Assembly (NCBI GenBank): GCA_025360585.1
Contig: JANYBW010000030.1
Span: 55,615 to 119,614, forward strand
Direction: 5' to 3'
From: Actinomycetes bacterium
Lineage (GTDB): Bacteria > Actinomycetota > Acidimicrobiia > IMCC26256 > PALSA-610
DNA: 64,000 nucleotides
Part shown: piece after piece, positions 8,787 through 17,173 of the stretch
Numbering within the stretch: the stretch's first letter is position 1
Layout: each line of letters opens with the position of its first letter
Position numbers and translations under genes: made by a program
Notes under the pieces: generated by a model
Database searches by the model: none
What the model was told of the DNA's origin: nothing
The model's input: only the letters and a program-made list of their open reading frames with translations

Positions 8787-9482
8787 TTAGACCTTTTGGA
8801 AGGTGAACTCGATGAACAAGATCGACATGATCTTTGCCTCGGTCTCTTGACAGGTCTCGAACGAGAGTTCTTTTTGGATCTTGTCGCGAGTATCGGGCGA
8901 ATAGAGATCTTCGACATTGTGGCGGGCGACGGCTTGCAACGCCAACGCAGTGGCTTTGGCGACGAGCCCCTCTTCTTTGGCGACTTTGGCGACGGCGCCC
9001 GCAGGCAGCACAACCGCGATTCCTAGTTTGAGAAAGTTGCCATCTTGTAGGTTCACCATGACTGATTGATCGGCAGGAAGAATCGGTCCCTCGGGTGGCT
9101 TGACTGGAGCCACCGTTGCTTTCTCGGCCGCGCCCGTTGTCGTGGTTTCTTTGACCTTGGTGAGTTCCTTGCCAGCTTCTTTCGCCCCGGCTTTTTTGGC
9201 GTGAGCAGTGGTGGTTTCGGTGGTCGCGTCTTTTGCGCCGCCGATCACGATATCGCCGGTGGTGGGCAGATCGTTGGCGATCGCGCACTGGTCGTAGAGC
9301 GCTTGTTCTTTGACCTTGACGGCCGCGGCAAGTTGTGCCGGCGTCTGAACAGGGTCTTTCAGCACGAACATCTTCACGCCGACGACGGCCAACACAACGA
9401 CAATAAGTATTAGTTTGATTGGCTTTTTCTTCTTGCCGTCTTCTTCGCCCTCGGCGGCGGCTTCTTTGGGTTTTTTCGCCAT
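8787..9482 (-). CDS. fliL: FliL, stator-associated membrane protein
   Basis: A 231-aa protein with a lysine-rich N-terminus, one membrane helix (about residues 22-40) and an extracytoplasmic domain. A low-complexity linker rich in Ala, Lys, Glu and Thr spans about residues 75-125. The C-terminal part (QDGNFLKLGIAVVLPAGA, ending SILFIEFTFQKV) matches the conserved FliL domain, which surrounds the stator and supports torque. Its ATG overlaps the flbD stop as TAATG, so the two are translationally coupled. Confidence 0.9.
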   Translation of the reverse strand: MAKKPKEAAAEGEEDGKKKKPIKLILIVVVLAVVGVKMFVLKDPVQTPAQLAAAVKVKEQALYDQCAIANDLPTTGDIVIGGAKDATTETTTAHAKKAGAKEAGKELTKVKETTTTGAAEKATVAPVKPPEGPILPADQSVMVNLQDGNFLKLGIAVVLPAGAVAKVAKEEGLVAKATALALQAVARHNVEDLYSPDTRDKIQKELSFETCQETEAKIMSILFIEFTFQKV

Positions 9483-9775
9483 TACTTGTCTCCGTTGTCC
9501 GTGACGACGCGCAACACTGGCGCGGGATTTGAAGGATGTGTTGGCGGCGCGCCTTGCTCACTGAGCTGAGCGGCGTGATCGAGTGAGTGCGAAAGCGCAA
9601 TGATCGCGGCTTTGGCTTCGCGAACGCGGTAGGTGATTTCTTCGACGCGTTCGCGCACTACGTAGCGAGTGCTATCAACGAGAACAATGACGGTATCGGG
9701 TGTCGCCTCGACGCGCTCGATGAGATCGGGGTTGAGGGCAAAGGCACCGCCGTTGAGGCGTGTCACTGTGATCAT
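9482..9775 (-). CDS. flbD: FlbD, small flagellar protein
   Basis: A 97-aa protein beginning MITVTRLNGGAFALNPDLIE, the signature start of the FlbD/SwrD family, followed by TPDTVIVLVDSTRYVVRE. SwrD in Bacillus subtilis raises stator torque; the general function is otherwise poorly known. Typical FlbD is about 65-75 residues, so the C-terminal 30 residues are an extension. ATG 9775 is chosen because the frame upstream is not conserved. It normally precedes motA and motB, but fliL follows directly here. Confidence 0.9.
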   Translation of the reverse strand: MITVTRLNGGAFALNPDLIERVEATPDTVIVLVDSTRYVVRERVEEITYRVREAKAAIIALSHSLDHAAQLSEQGAPPTHPSNPAPVLRVVTDNGDK

Positions 9776-10042
9776 GTCGTATCCGTCCTTGGATGTAATG
9801 GTCGCCGTCCGTATGAAGCTGCTCGACCATTCGTTCAAATGATGTATCGGCGTAACGAGCCCGAGATAAAGGCATCTCGCCAACAAGCAAGGAAGCGCCC
9901 CGAAAACTCGAGACGCCTCCTCGTTGTGTAAACCAAAGTGTGGGCGTACTCCTCGCCGCGGCGGGCGATGAGGGAGCGTCCCCTAAGGGCGGCGCCGTGG
10001 AACAAGCCGAATCGACCGACCAGTTCAACCAGCCGCAATGTA
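9776..10042 (-). other. flgE-flbD intergenic region with no supported gene
   Basis: These 267 nt carry the 60-nt repeat at 9963-10022 and no convincing coding sequence. Short open frames here have no ribosome-binding site and no recognisable product. No CTCAA/CCGAT promoter was found, so flbD is presumably transcribed from the upstream operon or from an unseen promoter. Confidence 0.6.
9963..10022 (+). repeat. Diverged copy of the 60-nt prepilin-leader repeat
   Basis: Read on the minus strand, this segment starts TGGTCGGTCGATTCGGCTTG and continues through GCGCCGCCCT and GGGACGCTCCCTC. It matches the 60-nt units at 62558 and 63901 (plus strand) at nearly every position. It lies in non-coding DNA between flgE and flbD. 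On the plus strand the frame homologous to the pilin leaders also stays open (RERPLRAAPWNKPNRPTS). Confidence 0.85.
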
Positions 10043-11350
10043 TTAGTGCTTCATGTTCACTAGGTCTTGGAGTACTTCGTCGCTGGCGGTGATGATGCGG
10101 GAGTTGGCTTGGAACCCGCGTTGGGCGACGATGAGGTTGGTGAATTCGGCGGCGAGATCGACATTGCTCATCTCGACGGTGCCACCACTCATGGTGCCGC
10201 GGCCTCCGGTTCCGGCGGTGCCGATGATGGCATTGCCGGAGTTGACCGTCGAGTGGTACAGCGAGCCACCGGCCTTTTCGAGACCGCCAGGGTTCGCGAA
10301 CGTTGCGAGCGCGATCTGGCCGAGCTGTTGATTCTTGCCGTTGTTGAACACGCCGCTCACGAGGCCTTCTTGCGAAACGCCGAAGCTCACGAGGGTTCCG
10401 ATGGGCGCGCCGTCTTGACTCAACGCGCTGACACTGTTCGTACCGGAGGCACCGGTGAGGCGATCAGCGCCGGTTGCGGTACCCAGGTTGAGATCGATAC
10501 CGGTTGCGTCGAAAGTCCCGGAGGGCGAAGCGCCACCGACCTGAATGGTCGAAAGTTGTGCTGCGCTGAGATTCAGGGTGCGCGTCGCGGGGACTGCGAT
10601 TTCGCCGTTGGATTGGGAGAACTGAAGTGTCATCGGTCCGGCGATTTGGTTACCATCGGGATCGTAGACTTTGACGTTCCAGTCAACGTTTCCAGCCGTG
10701 TTCGGAACCTTGGTGTAGTCGACGCGCAACGGAATCGACGTGCCCAGCGAGTTGAACACGTTGATCGACGATGAGATCACCGCAGCGGGTACGGCCGTGA
10801 CGCCGTCAGCCGCATTTGATGGCAAGTTCCCACCGATTTGAATCGAGTTGGTGGTGTCGGCTGGAATTGTCTGACCGACTGGGATACGCATTCCGGAGAT
10901 ACTCGCGTTCGTGTTGACGACTCCGTTGGTGGCTTGCCAGCCTTGCACGAGCCCACCCTCAGGGGTCACGAGTTGGCCGAGGGAGTCGAGCGAGAATGAT
11001 CCGGCGCGTGAGAACGCTTGGGTGCCACCAACATTGACGACGAAGAGGCCGTCGCCTTGGATGGCAAAGTCGGTGGAACGGCCGGTGAGCTGCGTAGCGC
11101 CTTGCGAGAAACTCATCTGAATTGCTTGGAGGCGCACACCAAGACCAACTTGCGCCTCGTTGGATCCACCCTGGGTGCCGAGCGAGGCGAGCCCCGCACC
11201 GCGCACGGTTTGGGAGAGCACGTCGGAGAACGTCGCGCTACTGGATTTGTATCCGACGGTGTTGACATTGGCGATGTTGTTGCCAACGACGTCCATCATG
11301 ACTTGGTGGCTACGAAGACCGGAAACGCCGGCAAACATTGAGCGAAGCAT
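10043..11350 (-). CDS. flgE: FlgE, flagellar hook protein
   Basis: A 435-aa hook subunit. The N-terminus (MLRSMFAGVSGLRSHQVMMD, then NNIANVNTVGYK) and C-terminus (SNVDLAAEFTNLIVAQRGFQ, then SRIITASDEVLQDL) are the coiled-coil rod/hook/axial motifs. Between them are a FlaE-like central domain and a threonine/glycine-rich surface region. Secreted through the type III exporter without a cleaved signal. It follows flgD and precedes flbD. FlgD acts as its assembly cap. Confidence 0.97.
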   Translation of the reverse strand: MLRSMFAGVSGLRSHQVMMDVVGNNIANVNTVGYKSSSATFSDVLSQTVRGAGLASLGTQGGSNEAQVGLGVRLQAIQMSFSQGATQLTGRSTDFAIQGDGLFVVNVGGTQAFSRAGSFSLDSLGQLVTPEGGLVQGWQATNGVVNTNASISGMRIPVGQTIPADTTNSIQIGGNLPSNAADGVTAVPAAVISSSINVFNSLGTSIPLRVDYTKVPNTAGNVDWNVKVYDPDGNQIAGPMTLQFSQSNGEIAVPATRTLNLSAAQLSTIQVGGASPSGTFDATGIDLNLGTATGADRLTGASGTNSVSALSQDGAPIGTLVSFGVSQEGLVSGVFNNGKNQQLGQIALATFANPGGLEKAGGSLYHSTVNSGNAIIGTAGTGGRGTMSGGTVEMSNVDLAAEFTNLIVAQRGFQANSRIITASDEVLQDLVNMKH

Positions 11351-11444
11351 GGGTTGGTCCTTTCAAAGGGTGTGCTTGAGAATTGTGGGGAGTGCGTGAA
11401 TGGATTGCAGAATCTGGAAACGGTGCGAGGTTGACGGTGACCGC

Positions 11445-12329
11445 TTAACTGGTCGCGTGAACCTCCGTGACGTCGGAGAGCGAGTATTCCTTGCCGCCGA
11501 TCGAAAGCAATGGGCCATCGATTGTGAAGCGAGTCCCGGTGACGACACCTTTGATGCTCGTGCCGTCGGTGCCGTTTTGGCCGATGTCGCTGAGCGTTGA
11601 TCCACCGGCTGTAGCTCGGAGCCGTTGACCGTCGCCGGGAGCGCCAAGGTCGATGCGGATTCCGGCCTGATCCCAGAGACCTTTCGATCCGGGGATCGTG
11701 TCGAGGTTCGCGGCGGTCAGTTTGATGTCGGGCGAGGTACGTTCGCCGTACTTGTCGAAGTCGACGGTTTGTACGCCGCCGATTTGGGTTTTGTTCAGCA
11801 TGGATCGTGCGGCCCAGTGGTGCGATCCGTCGGCGCCGTCCGCGAGCTTGGTGAACTCCAACGTCATCGGTACTTTGGTGCCCTTATTCGTATACAGCGT
11901 GGTGTCGACGGGAACTTTGGTGCCGACGGGCGCGTCATTGGAGAGGTTGCCGCCGATGTGATCCACGGTGGTGACACTCGAAGCGCCGTTCTTGGTTGCG
12001 ACGGTGACGTTCTTGCCGATCATCGATCCGGCTTCGAGAACTTCGTTCGCCGCCGCGTTGTTCTTCACCAACTTGCTGATTTCATCGAGCTTTTCGACCA
12101 TGGTGAACTGCGCGGTTTGGGCGAGGAACTGCGTGCCGTCGGCGGGAGACATCGGGTTTTGGTATTTCAATTGCGCAACGAGCAGCTTCAAAAACGTGTC
12201 CTTGCCGAATTGATTCGCGTTGTTTGAGTTCGTGGTGGGCGCCGTTGCCGCAGACGCGACAGCATTTGCGTTCGTTGCGGTTGGGCTGACCGTGGTGGGG
12301 CTGACCGTGGTTGGGCTGATCGAAGGCAT
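11445..12329 (-). CDS. flgD: FlgD, hook cap protein
   Basis: A 294-aa hook-assembly scaffold. It opens with tandem SPTTV repeats coded by 15-bp units, then a low-complexity Ala/Asn/Thr tract. The conserved FlgD motif follows: FGKDTFLKLLVAQLKYQNP with MVEKLDEI nearby. The C-terminal part fits the FlgD Ig-like/Tudor domains. The ORF stays open far upstream inside fliK, but ATG 12329 begins the FlgD-like sequence 10 nt after the fliK stop. Confidence 0.95.
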   Translation of the reverse strand: MPSISPTTVSPTTVSPTATNANAVASAATAPTTNSNNANQFGKDTFLKLLVAQLKYQNPMSPADGTQFLAQTAQFTMVEKLDEISKLVKNNAAANEVLEAGSMIGKNVTVATKNGASSVTTVDHIGGNLSNDAPVGTKVPVDTTLYTNKGTKVPMTLEFTKLADGADGSHHWAARSMLNKTQIGGVQTVDFDKYGERTSPDIKLTAANLDTIPGSKGLWDQAGIRIDLGAPGDGQRLRATAGGSTLSDIGQNGTDGTSIKGVVTGTRFTIDGPLLSIGGKEYSLSDVTEVHATS

Positions 12330-12339
12330 TGTGTGAGTC

Positions 12340-13785
12340 CTATGCGTGAACGTCGAGGCGAGGATCGGAAGTTCGGTAGGTAGTGGCGCGTTGCGGAATG
12401 AGCGCCGAGCTATCGGTGGTGGCCGCGATGTTGCTCGCGCTGTCGCGATCCCGACCCGAGGTGGTTTGGCGTTGTGATTCGCGTTGGGCCGCGAGATCGC
12501 GTTGCGATGCGGCTTGGCGCGAGGCATTGTGATCACCAACGTCGACGGAGCCGGTGGCCACTCCGCGTTCGGCAAGTAGCTCGCGCAACACATCGATGTG
12601 TTCGTGCAACATGCGTTGGGTGGCGCTGTGATCCGCATTGATGTGTACTGCGAGCACGCCGTCTCGGAGTTCCATTGTGAGCTCAACTCGGCCGAGGTTG
12701 TGCGGGTTGAGCTCTATCTTGACGTGGTAGCTGCCATCAGCACGGTGACGCATCGGCTCAATCGCTTGCACGACCTGATTGACCGCGGGCGGAGTAGGTG
12801 CAACCTCAACGGTCGTCGACAGCGCAGGAGTTGAAATGGTCGTGGGTTTCGTTTGATTCGCCGCGTTCGCGTTGAGGATGGCTGCGGCCTGAGCCGCGCC
12901 GTCCGTGGATCCAATACGTGCGGTGTTGGCGAGCGGAGCGCGGCCCTTGCTGGTGGATGCCGACGTTGCAACCGCGGCGTTGGCGAGTGCTTCCACGTTG
13001 GTGGCGAGCGCGTTTTGAGCGTTGAGGGGTTCGTTGCCCGATGTGCGGGGCCGGGTGGTGATCTCGGCGCTGAGGGCCGACGACGGGTTGAGGACTGTCG
13101 CCGCCGCCTTAGGTTTGGTCTTCGAAGCTGCAGCCGGTGTCGCCGGGCGATTGGTGGTGGAAGTGGGGTCTGCGTTTTGGGCGACATCAACCGCGGTGCG
13201 TTGCTCACTGATCGCAGCTGGCGACGATGGCGCGGGCGGTGCCGCGGTTGGCGTCGGGGCGGTTGCTGCACTCGCCTCGAGGTGCGCGTTTGCTTCGCCG
13301 CTCACGTTCGGAGCAATTGGAGTGGGCGCTGCGAACGTTGCCGGTGTCGCGTTGCTGTGCGCGATCGCCGTTCCGGTTGGCGCGGCGGTGGCGGTGATTG
13401 CCGGCGAATCGGTTGCCGCAATCACTTCGGTGGTCATCGGTGGTGTCTGGGATTGTGCATCGGCAACGCTTGGTGTGGTCGCGACTGGCAAGACAAGCGG
13501 CTGCGCACTGAAGCCGTAGGCCATGAATATTTCGAATGATTGTTGCGCCGCGAGTGCGTTCGTCGGGTCCTCTGTTTTCGCGTGGGTGCCCTCGCCTGCG
13601 TGCGCGGGTTCGGCACTCGAACCGGTATCCGCAGCTGGTGCGGTGCTCGGCGTGATCGCGCTCAGTAGCGACGCGAAGAGTTGCGCGATGAGGTCGCTGC
13701 CTGCGCCCGATGCTCCCGCGTTTGTGCTTCCGCTGGCTGGTGCGGGTGCTGTCATGGGCGTGGCCAAAGAGATAGGAAGATTCAT
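12340..13785 (-). CDS. fliK: FliK, hook-length control protein
   Basis: A 481-aa secreted ruler protein. Residues 1 to about 340 are Ala/Pro/Thr-rich and unstructured, as expected of the ruler region. The conserved C-terminal Flg_hook domain includes DGSYHVKIELNPHNLGRVEL followed by MELRDGVLAVHINAD. It triggers the FlhB export switch. ATG 13785 has GGAG about 11 nt upstream and overlaps the end of fliJ by 4 nt. Confidence 0.94.
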   Translation of the reverse strand: MNLPISLATPMTAPAPASGSTNAGASGAGSDLIAQLFASLLSAITPSTAPAADTGSSAEPAHAGEGTHAKTEDPTNALAAQQSFEIFMAYGFSAQPLVLPVATTPSVADAQSQTPPMTTEVIAATDSPAITATAAPTGTAIAHSNATPATFAAPTPIAPNVSGEANAHLEASAATAPTPTAAPPAPSSPAAISEQRTAVDVAQNADPTSTTNRPATPAAASKTKPKAAATVLNPSSALSAEITTRPRTSGNEPLNAQNALATNVEALANAAVATSASTSKGRAPLANTARIGSTDGAAQAAAILNANAANQTKPTTISTPALSTTVEVAPTPPAVNQVVQAIEPMRHRADGSYHVKIELNPHNLGRVELTMELRDGVLAVHINADHSATQRMLHEHIDVLRELLAERGVATGSVDVGDHNASRQAASQRDLAAQRESQRQTTSGRDRDSASNIAATTDSSALIPQRATTYRTSDPRLDVHA

Positions 13786-14219
13786 CGCGGCAAGCTCCGT
13801 TCGCGGAATCGAGTAGTAGTGATTTCGTCGGAGTCGCGGTCCGCTTCGCGGCGGTATTCATCGCGGTACTCCGCGCGGGCACGGTCGTGCAACCGCTCGA
13901 CGGCCCGGAGCCGGGTATGGGTCGATACCCATTCGGTACGGCGTTCGGCGACTACCTCGGTTGCGGTGGCTTCGTCGCGCTGCGCCCACCGAATGGCGTC
14001 AAACGCGGAGTCGATGGCGAAACGGTGTTGTGCGAATTGTTCGCTCGTCATCGCCGCGGTTGGGGCATCGATGGTTGAGGCTTTGATCGCGCGCGCCGCT
14101 ACGAGTTGTGCGGCAAGTGCGAGTTGGTGATTCGCCGACATGAGATCGCCGCGCGCGACGTCGTGTTGGATTTGGCGAACTCGTTGGACCGTATCGAGAC
14201 GGAATCGGAATTTCTTCAT
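13782..14219 (-). CDS. fliJ: FliJ, export ATPase stalk protein
   Basis: A 145-aa coiled-coil protein starting MKKFRFRLDTVQRVRQIQHD, the typical FliJ opening. It is charged and alanine-rich throughout with no membrane segment. FliJ forms the central stalk of the FliI ATPase ring and links it to FlhA. ATG 14219 overlaps the fliI stop by 4 nt (ATGA). Confidence 0.9.
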   Translation of the reverse strand: MKKFRFRLDTVQRVRQIQHDVARGDLMSANHQLALAAQLVAARAIKASTIDAPTAAMTSEQFAQHRFAIDSAFDAIRWAQRDEATATEVVAERRTEWVSTHTRLRAVERLHDRARAEYRDEYRREADRDSDEITTTRFRERSLPR

Positions 14220-15520
14220 GCAGGCCACTCCACCAGTGCGGCGAGCTGAGACCACGCGTCCGATGCGGGTGTCAGTTCGTGCAGATCCTGGCGGAGGAAG
14301 CCATCCATGGATTCCTTGAGGGATATTGCGCGGTCCACGTCGGGGTTCGTCCCCGGTACGTACGCGCCGATTTCAATGAGGTCGCGGGCATCGCGGTAGG
14401 CCGCAAGCAAACGGCGAACGGTAGAAGCCGCGGCGCGTTGATTACTTTCGGTAATCGCGGGGGCGACCCGCGAGATTGATTCGAGTACATCGATACTCGG
14501 GAAATGCCCAGCGGTTGCGAGTGATCGTGAAAGCACCATGTGGCCATCGAGAATGGAACGGGCGGCGTCTCCGATGGGATCCATCAGATCGTCGCCTTCA
14601 ATCAGCACCGTGTAGAGGCCGGTGATCGACCCCCGCGTATCGGTGCCGGCGCGTTCGAGCAGTTTGGGCAACATGCCGAACACGCTCGGTGGGTAGCCGC
14701 GGGTTGCGGGCGGCTCGCCCGCGGCTAAACCCACCTCGCGTTGGGCCATGGCAAACCGGGTGAGGCTGTCCATGAGCAAGAGAACATCGTGGCCTTGATC
14801 GCGAAACCATTCCGCGATGCGCGTTGCGGTGAACGCGGCGCGTAGCCGTACGAGCGCGGGTTCGTCGCTCGTGCTCACCACGACGACGGAACGTTCCAAG
14901 CCTTCAGGTCCAAGATCGTTTTCGATGAACTCGCGAACTTCACGGCCGCGCTCACCGATGAGCGCGAGGACTGTGACGGTCGCGTTCGTGCCGCGCGCGA
15001 ACATGGAGAGCAGCGAAGATTTACCCACACCCGATCCGGAGAAAATTCCTACGCGTTGGCCGCGACCAACCGGAATGAGCGTATCGACGGCGCGCACACC
15101 AAGATCGAGTTGTTGGCGAATCGTCGGGCGGTGCAAAGGATGCGGAGCTTGGCCATCTACGGTGACTCGCTCGACCGCTTCGATAGGGCCGAGCCCATCG
15201 ATCGGATTTCCAAGCCCATCGAGTACCCGGCCGAGCAATCTGGGGCCAACGGGAATCGAAGGCTCGCGAGCGCCGCGCCCACACAGCGTGCCGACTTCAA
15301 CCCCGCGCAGTTCGCCGTACGGCAAACACACGAGCGTGTCGTTACGAACCGCTACGACTTCGGCGTCGACCATTCCCTGGGTGCTCGGTATTTGTATCGA
15401 TGCACCAATCGGCGCGTTGATGCCATGAACTTCGATTTCGAGCCCAACAATACGGCCGACGCGCCCGTACACGGCGGGCTTCGCGGCGGAGCGCAGTTCC
15501 TCCAGCGTCGCGAGGGTCAT
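14216..15520 (-). CDS. fliI: FliI, flagellar export ATPase
   Basis: A 434-aa F1-like ATPase. It has the Walker A site GIFSGSGVGKSSLLS near residue 170, the GERGREVREFIE segment, Walker B LLLMDSLTRFAMAQREVGLA and the family tract GEPPATRGYPPSVF. It powers unfolding and delivery of substrates to the export gate. It lies in a 4-nt overlap chain fliH-fliI-fliJ. Confidence 0.97.
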   Translation of the reverse strand: MTLATLEELRSAAKPAVYGRVGRIVGLEIEVHGINAPIGASIQIPSTQGMVDAEVVAVRNDTLVCLPYGELRGVEVGTLCGRGAREPSIPVGPRLLGRVLDGLGNPIDGLGPIEAVERVTVDGQAPHPLHRPTIRQQLDLGVRAVDTLIPVGRGQRVGIFSGSGVGKSSLLSMFARGTNATVTVLALIGERGREVREFIENDLGPEGLERSVVVVSTSDEPALVRLRAAFTATRIAEWFRDQGHDVLLLMDSLTRFAMAQREVGLAAGEPPATRGYPPSVFGMLPKLLERAGTDTRGSITGLYTVLIEGDDLMDPIGDAARSILDGHMVLSRSLATAGHFPSIDVLESISRVAPAITESNQRAAASTVRRLLAAYRDARDLIEIGAYVPGTNPDVDRAISLKESMDGFLRQDLHELTPASDAWSQLAALVEWPA

Positions 15521-16152
15521 GAGTACAACACCTCGCGCACTCGTTGCAATGCCGGCGCAATTCGCGCGTCGATACGTGTCGCTTCGACATCAACGATGCA
15601 ATCGCCTGGGCTCAATTCCGTCCCGACCGTGATCGTGATGCCCCGATCCGCGTAACCATTGATCTCGCCGGAGTTCTCTAACGTTGCGTAGTCATCCGCG
15701 TGGAGTTGCGCGGTGACGGGGCCAGATTTTGGCGCGAGTTGTAACGCTCGATCGAGCGCGGCCCTCCCGACATCGGAACCGGTCGCGAGTTCGTGGCCAA
15801 TCAACGTTTCGGCGATATCGATCGCGAGTGCGATCACTTGGTGTTGCATCGCGGCGATGATGTCCGCGTGATCGGATTCGATGAACGACGCCGTATTTGC
15901 AAGTTGATCGAGCACCGAAGCGAGTTCTTCGCTGCGGCGGCGCTCGCGTGATTCGATCGCCGCCGCGGCGTCTTCAAGGGCCGAATCAAATCCGGCTTGA
16001 TAGCCGACGCGATAGCCGTCGTCGGTGGCGCCTTGTAGTAGCTCCGGATCGACAACGAGATGGCGCGCGCCTTGGGATCGCACGACACCAATATCGGCGT
16101 CGCGCGCTTCGAAACCGCGCAGAACTTGCACCCGTCGAACGGCAGTCGTCAT
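15517..16152 (-). CDS. fliH: FliH, regulator of the export ATPase
   Basis: A 211-aa cytoplasmic protein. An N-terminal region of unclear fold is followed by a helical segment with GYQAGFDSALEDAAAA (residues about 48-65), and a C-terminal domain similar to the ATP synthase delta/epsilon stalk (LAIDIAETLIGHEL). FliH dimers bind FliI and anchor it to the C ring. The start is 4 nt downstream of fliG and the stop overlaps fliI by 4 nt. Confidence 0.9.
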   Translation of the reverse strand: MTTAVRRVQVLRGFEARDADIGVVRSQGARHLVVDPELLQGATDDGYRVGYQAGFDSALEDAAAAIESRERRRSEELASVLDQLANTASFIESDHADIIAAMQHQVIALAIDIAETLIGHELATGSDVGRAALDRALQLAPKSGPVTAQLHADDYATLENSGEINGYADRGITITVGTELSPGDCIVDVEATRIDARIAPALQRVREVLYS

Positions 16153-16156
16153 GAAA

Positions 16157-17170
16157 TCAGACCACCAGCTCGTCGGAGCCGCGGCTCATTACGATTTGGC
16201 CGGATTCTTCGAGCGTTCGAATCACGCGCACAACCGAGGCTTGGGCTTCTTCGACGGTCTTGAGCTTGATTGGACCCAACAGCTTGATCTCGTCCGCGAG
16301 GTTCGCAGCGGCACGTTCCGACATGTTCTTGAGGATCTTGTCGCGCACCTCTTCGGCCACACCTTTGAGCGCAACACTGAGCTCTTTGGCATCCACCGAA
16401 CGCAACACGAGCTGCACCGAGCGGTCGTCGAGGGTGACGATGTCTTCGAATACGAACATGCGGCTGCGTACATCGTCAGCGAGTTGCGGATCCGTTTGAT
16501 CGAGGCCCTCCAAGATGAGACGTTCCGTGCCGCGATCGGCGTTGTTCAAAATGTCGACGAGGCTTTGCAGCCCTCCGGCGGTTGAAAAATCAGCTTGTTG
16601 AATGACGGTCGAGAGTTTGCGTTCGAGAATCGCTTCCACGTGTTCGATTACATCCGGCGAGGTGCGATCCATCTTGGCGATGCGTTCCGCGACATCGCGT
16701 TGTAGATCTTCGGTGAGCGCAGACATCACCAAGGCAGCATTCGCGGCGTTCATGTGCGCGAGTACCAGTGCGATGGTCTGCGGGTGTTCGTCTTGGAGAT
16801 ACGACAACACTTGGCGCGAATCCGCGCGGCGAAGAAATTCAAACGGTGCGGCCATGAGCGTGACTCCGAGATTCTCAAGAATCTCTTCAGCCTTTTCCAG
16901 GCCGAGACTCGCCTCAAGAAGCTCGCGTGCGGTTTGGTAGCCACCGTGGGCGATGTGCGATCGCGCGACGTAGGTGTCGCGGAACTCCGAGAGGACTTCT
17001 TCGATTTCTTTGGGTTCCAAATGGTGCAGACGCGCCACTTCCGCCATGATCTCGGCGATTTCGGATTCGCGCATGGTGCGCAGTATCACTGCCGCGCGTT
17101 CCTTGCCGACTTGCATCAACAAAATGGCGGCCTTTTGCGTGCCCGTGAATCCACCTTCGTTTGCTGCCAT
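16157..17170 (-). CDS. fliG: FliG, flagellar motor switch protein
   Basis: A 337-aa C-ring protein that binds FliF and contacts the stator. Three armadillo-like domains are seen: FTGTQKAAILLMQVGKERAA at the start, the middle EHPQTIALVLAHM motif (EHPQ), and the torque helix region FEDIVTLDDRSVQLVLRSVD with ELSVALKG near residue 275. Length is standard. It sits between fliF (3 nt gap) and fliH. Confidence 0.97.
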   Translation of the reverse strand: MAANEGGFTGTQKAAILLMQVGKERAAVILRTMRESEIAEIMAEVARLHHLEPKEIEEVLSEFRDTYVARSHIAHGGYQTARELLEASLGLEKAEEILENLGVTLMAAPFEFLRRADSRQVLSYLQDEHPQTIALVLAHMNAANAALVMSALTEDLQRDVAERIAKMDRTSPDVIEHVEAILERKLSTVIQQADFSTAGGLQSLVDILNNADRGTERLILEGLDQTDPQLADDVRSRMFVFEDIVTLDDRSVQLVLRSVDAKELSVALKGVAEEVRDKILKNMSERAAANLADEIKLLGPIKLKTVEEAQASVVRVIRTLEESGQIVMSRGSDELVV

Positions 17171-17173
17171 GGC

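Noticed and set aside
9675..10028. Minus-strand open frame across the 60-nt repeat and into flbD
   Set aside because: It overlaps flbD in another frame, has no ribosome-binding site, and its start comes from the repeat itself.
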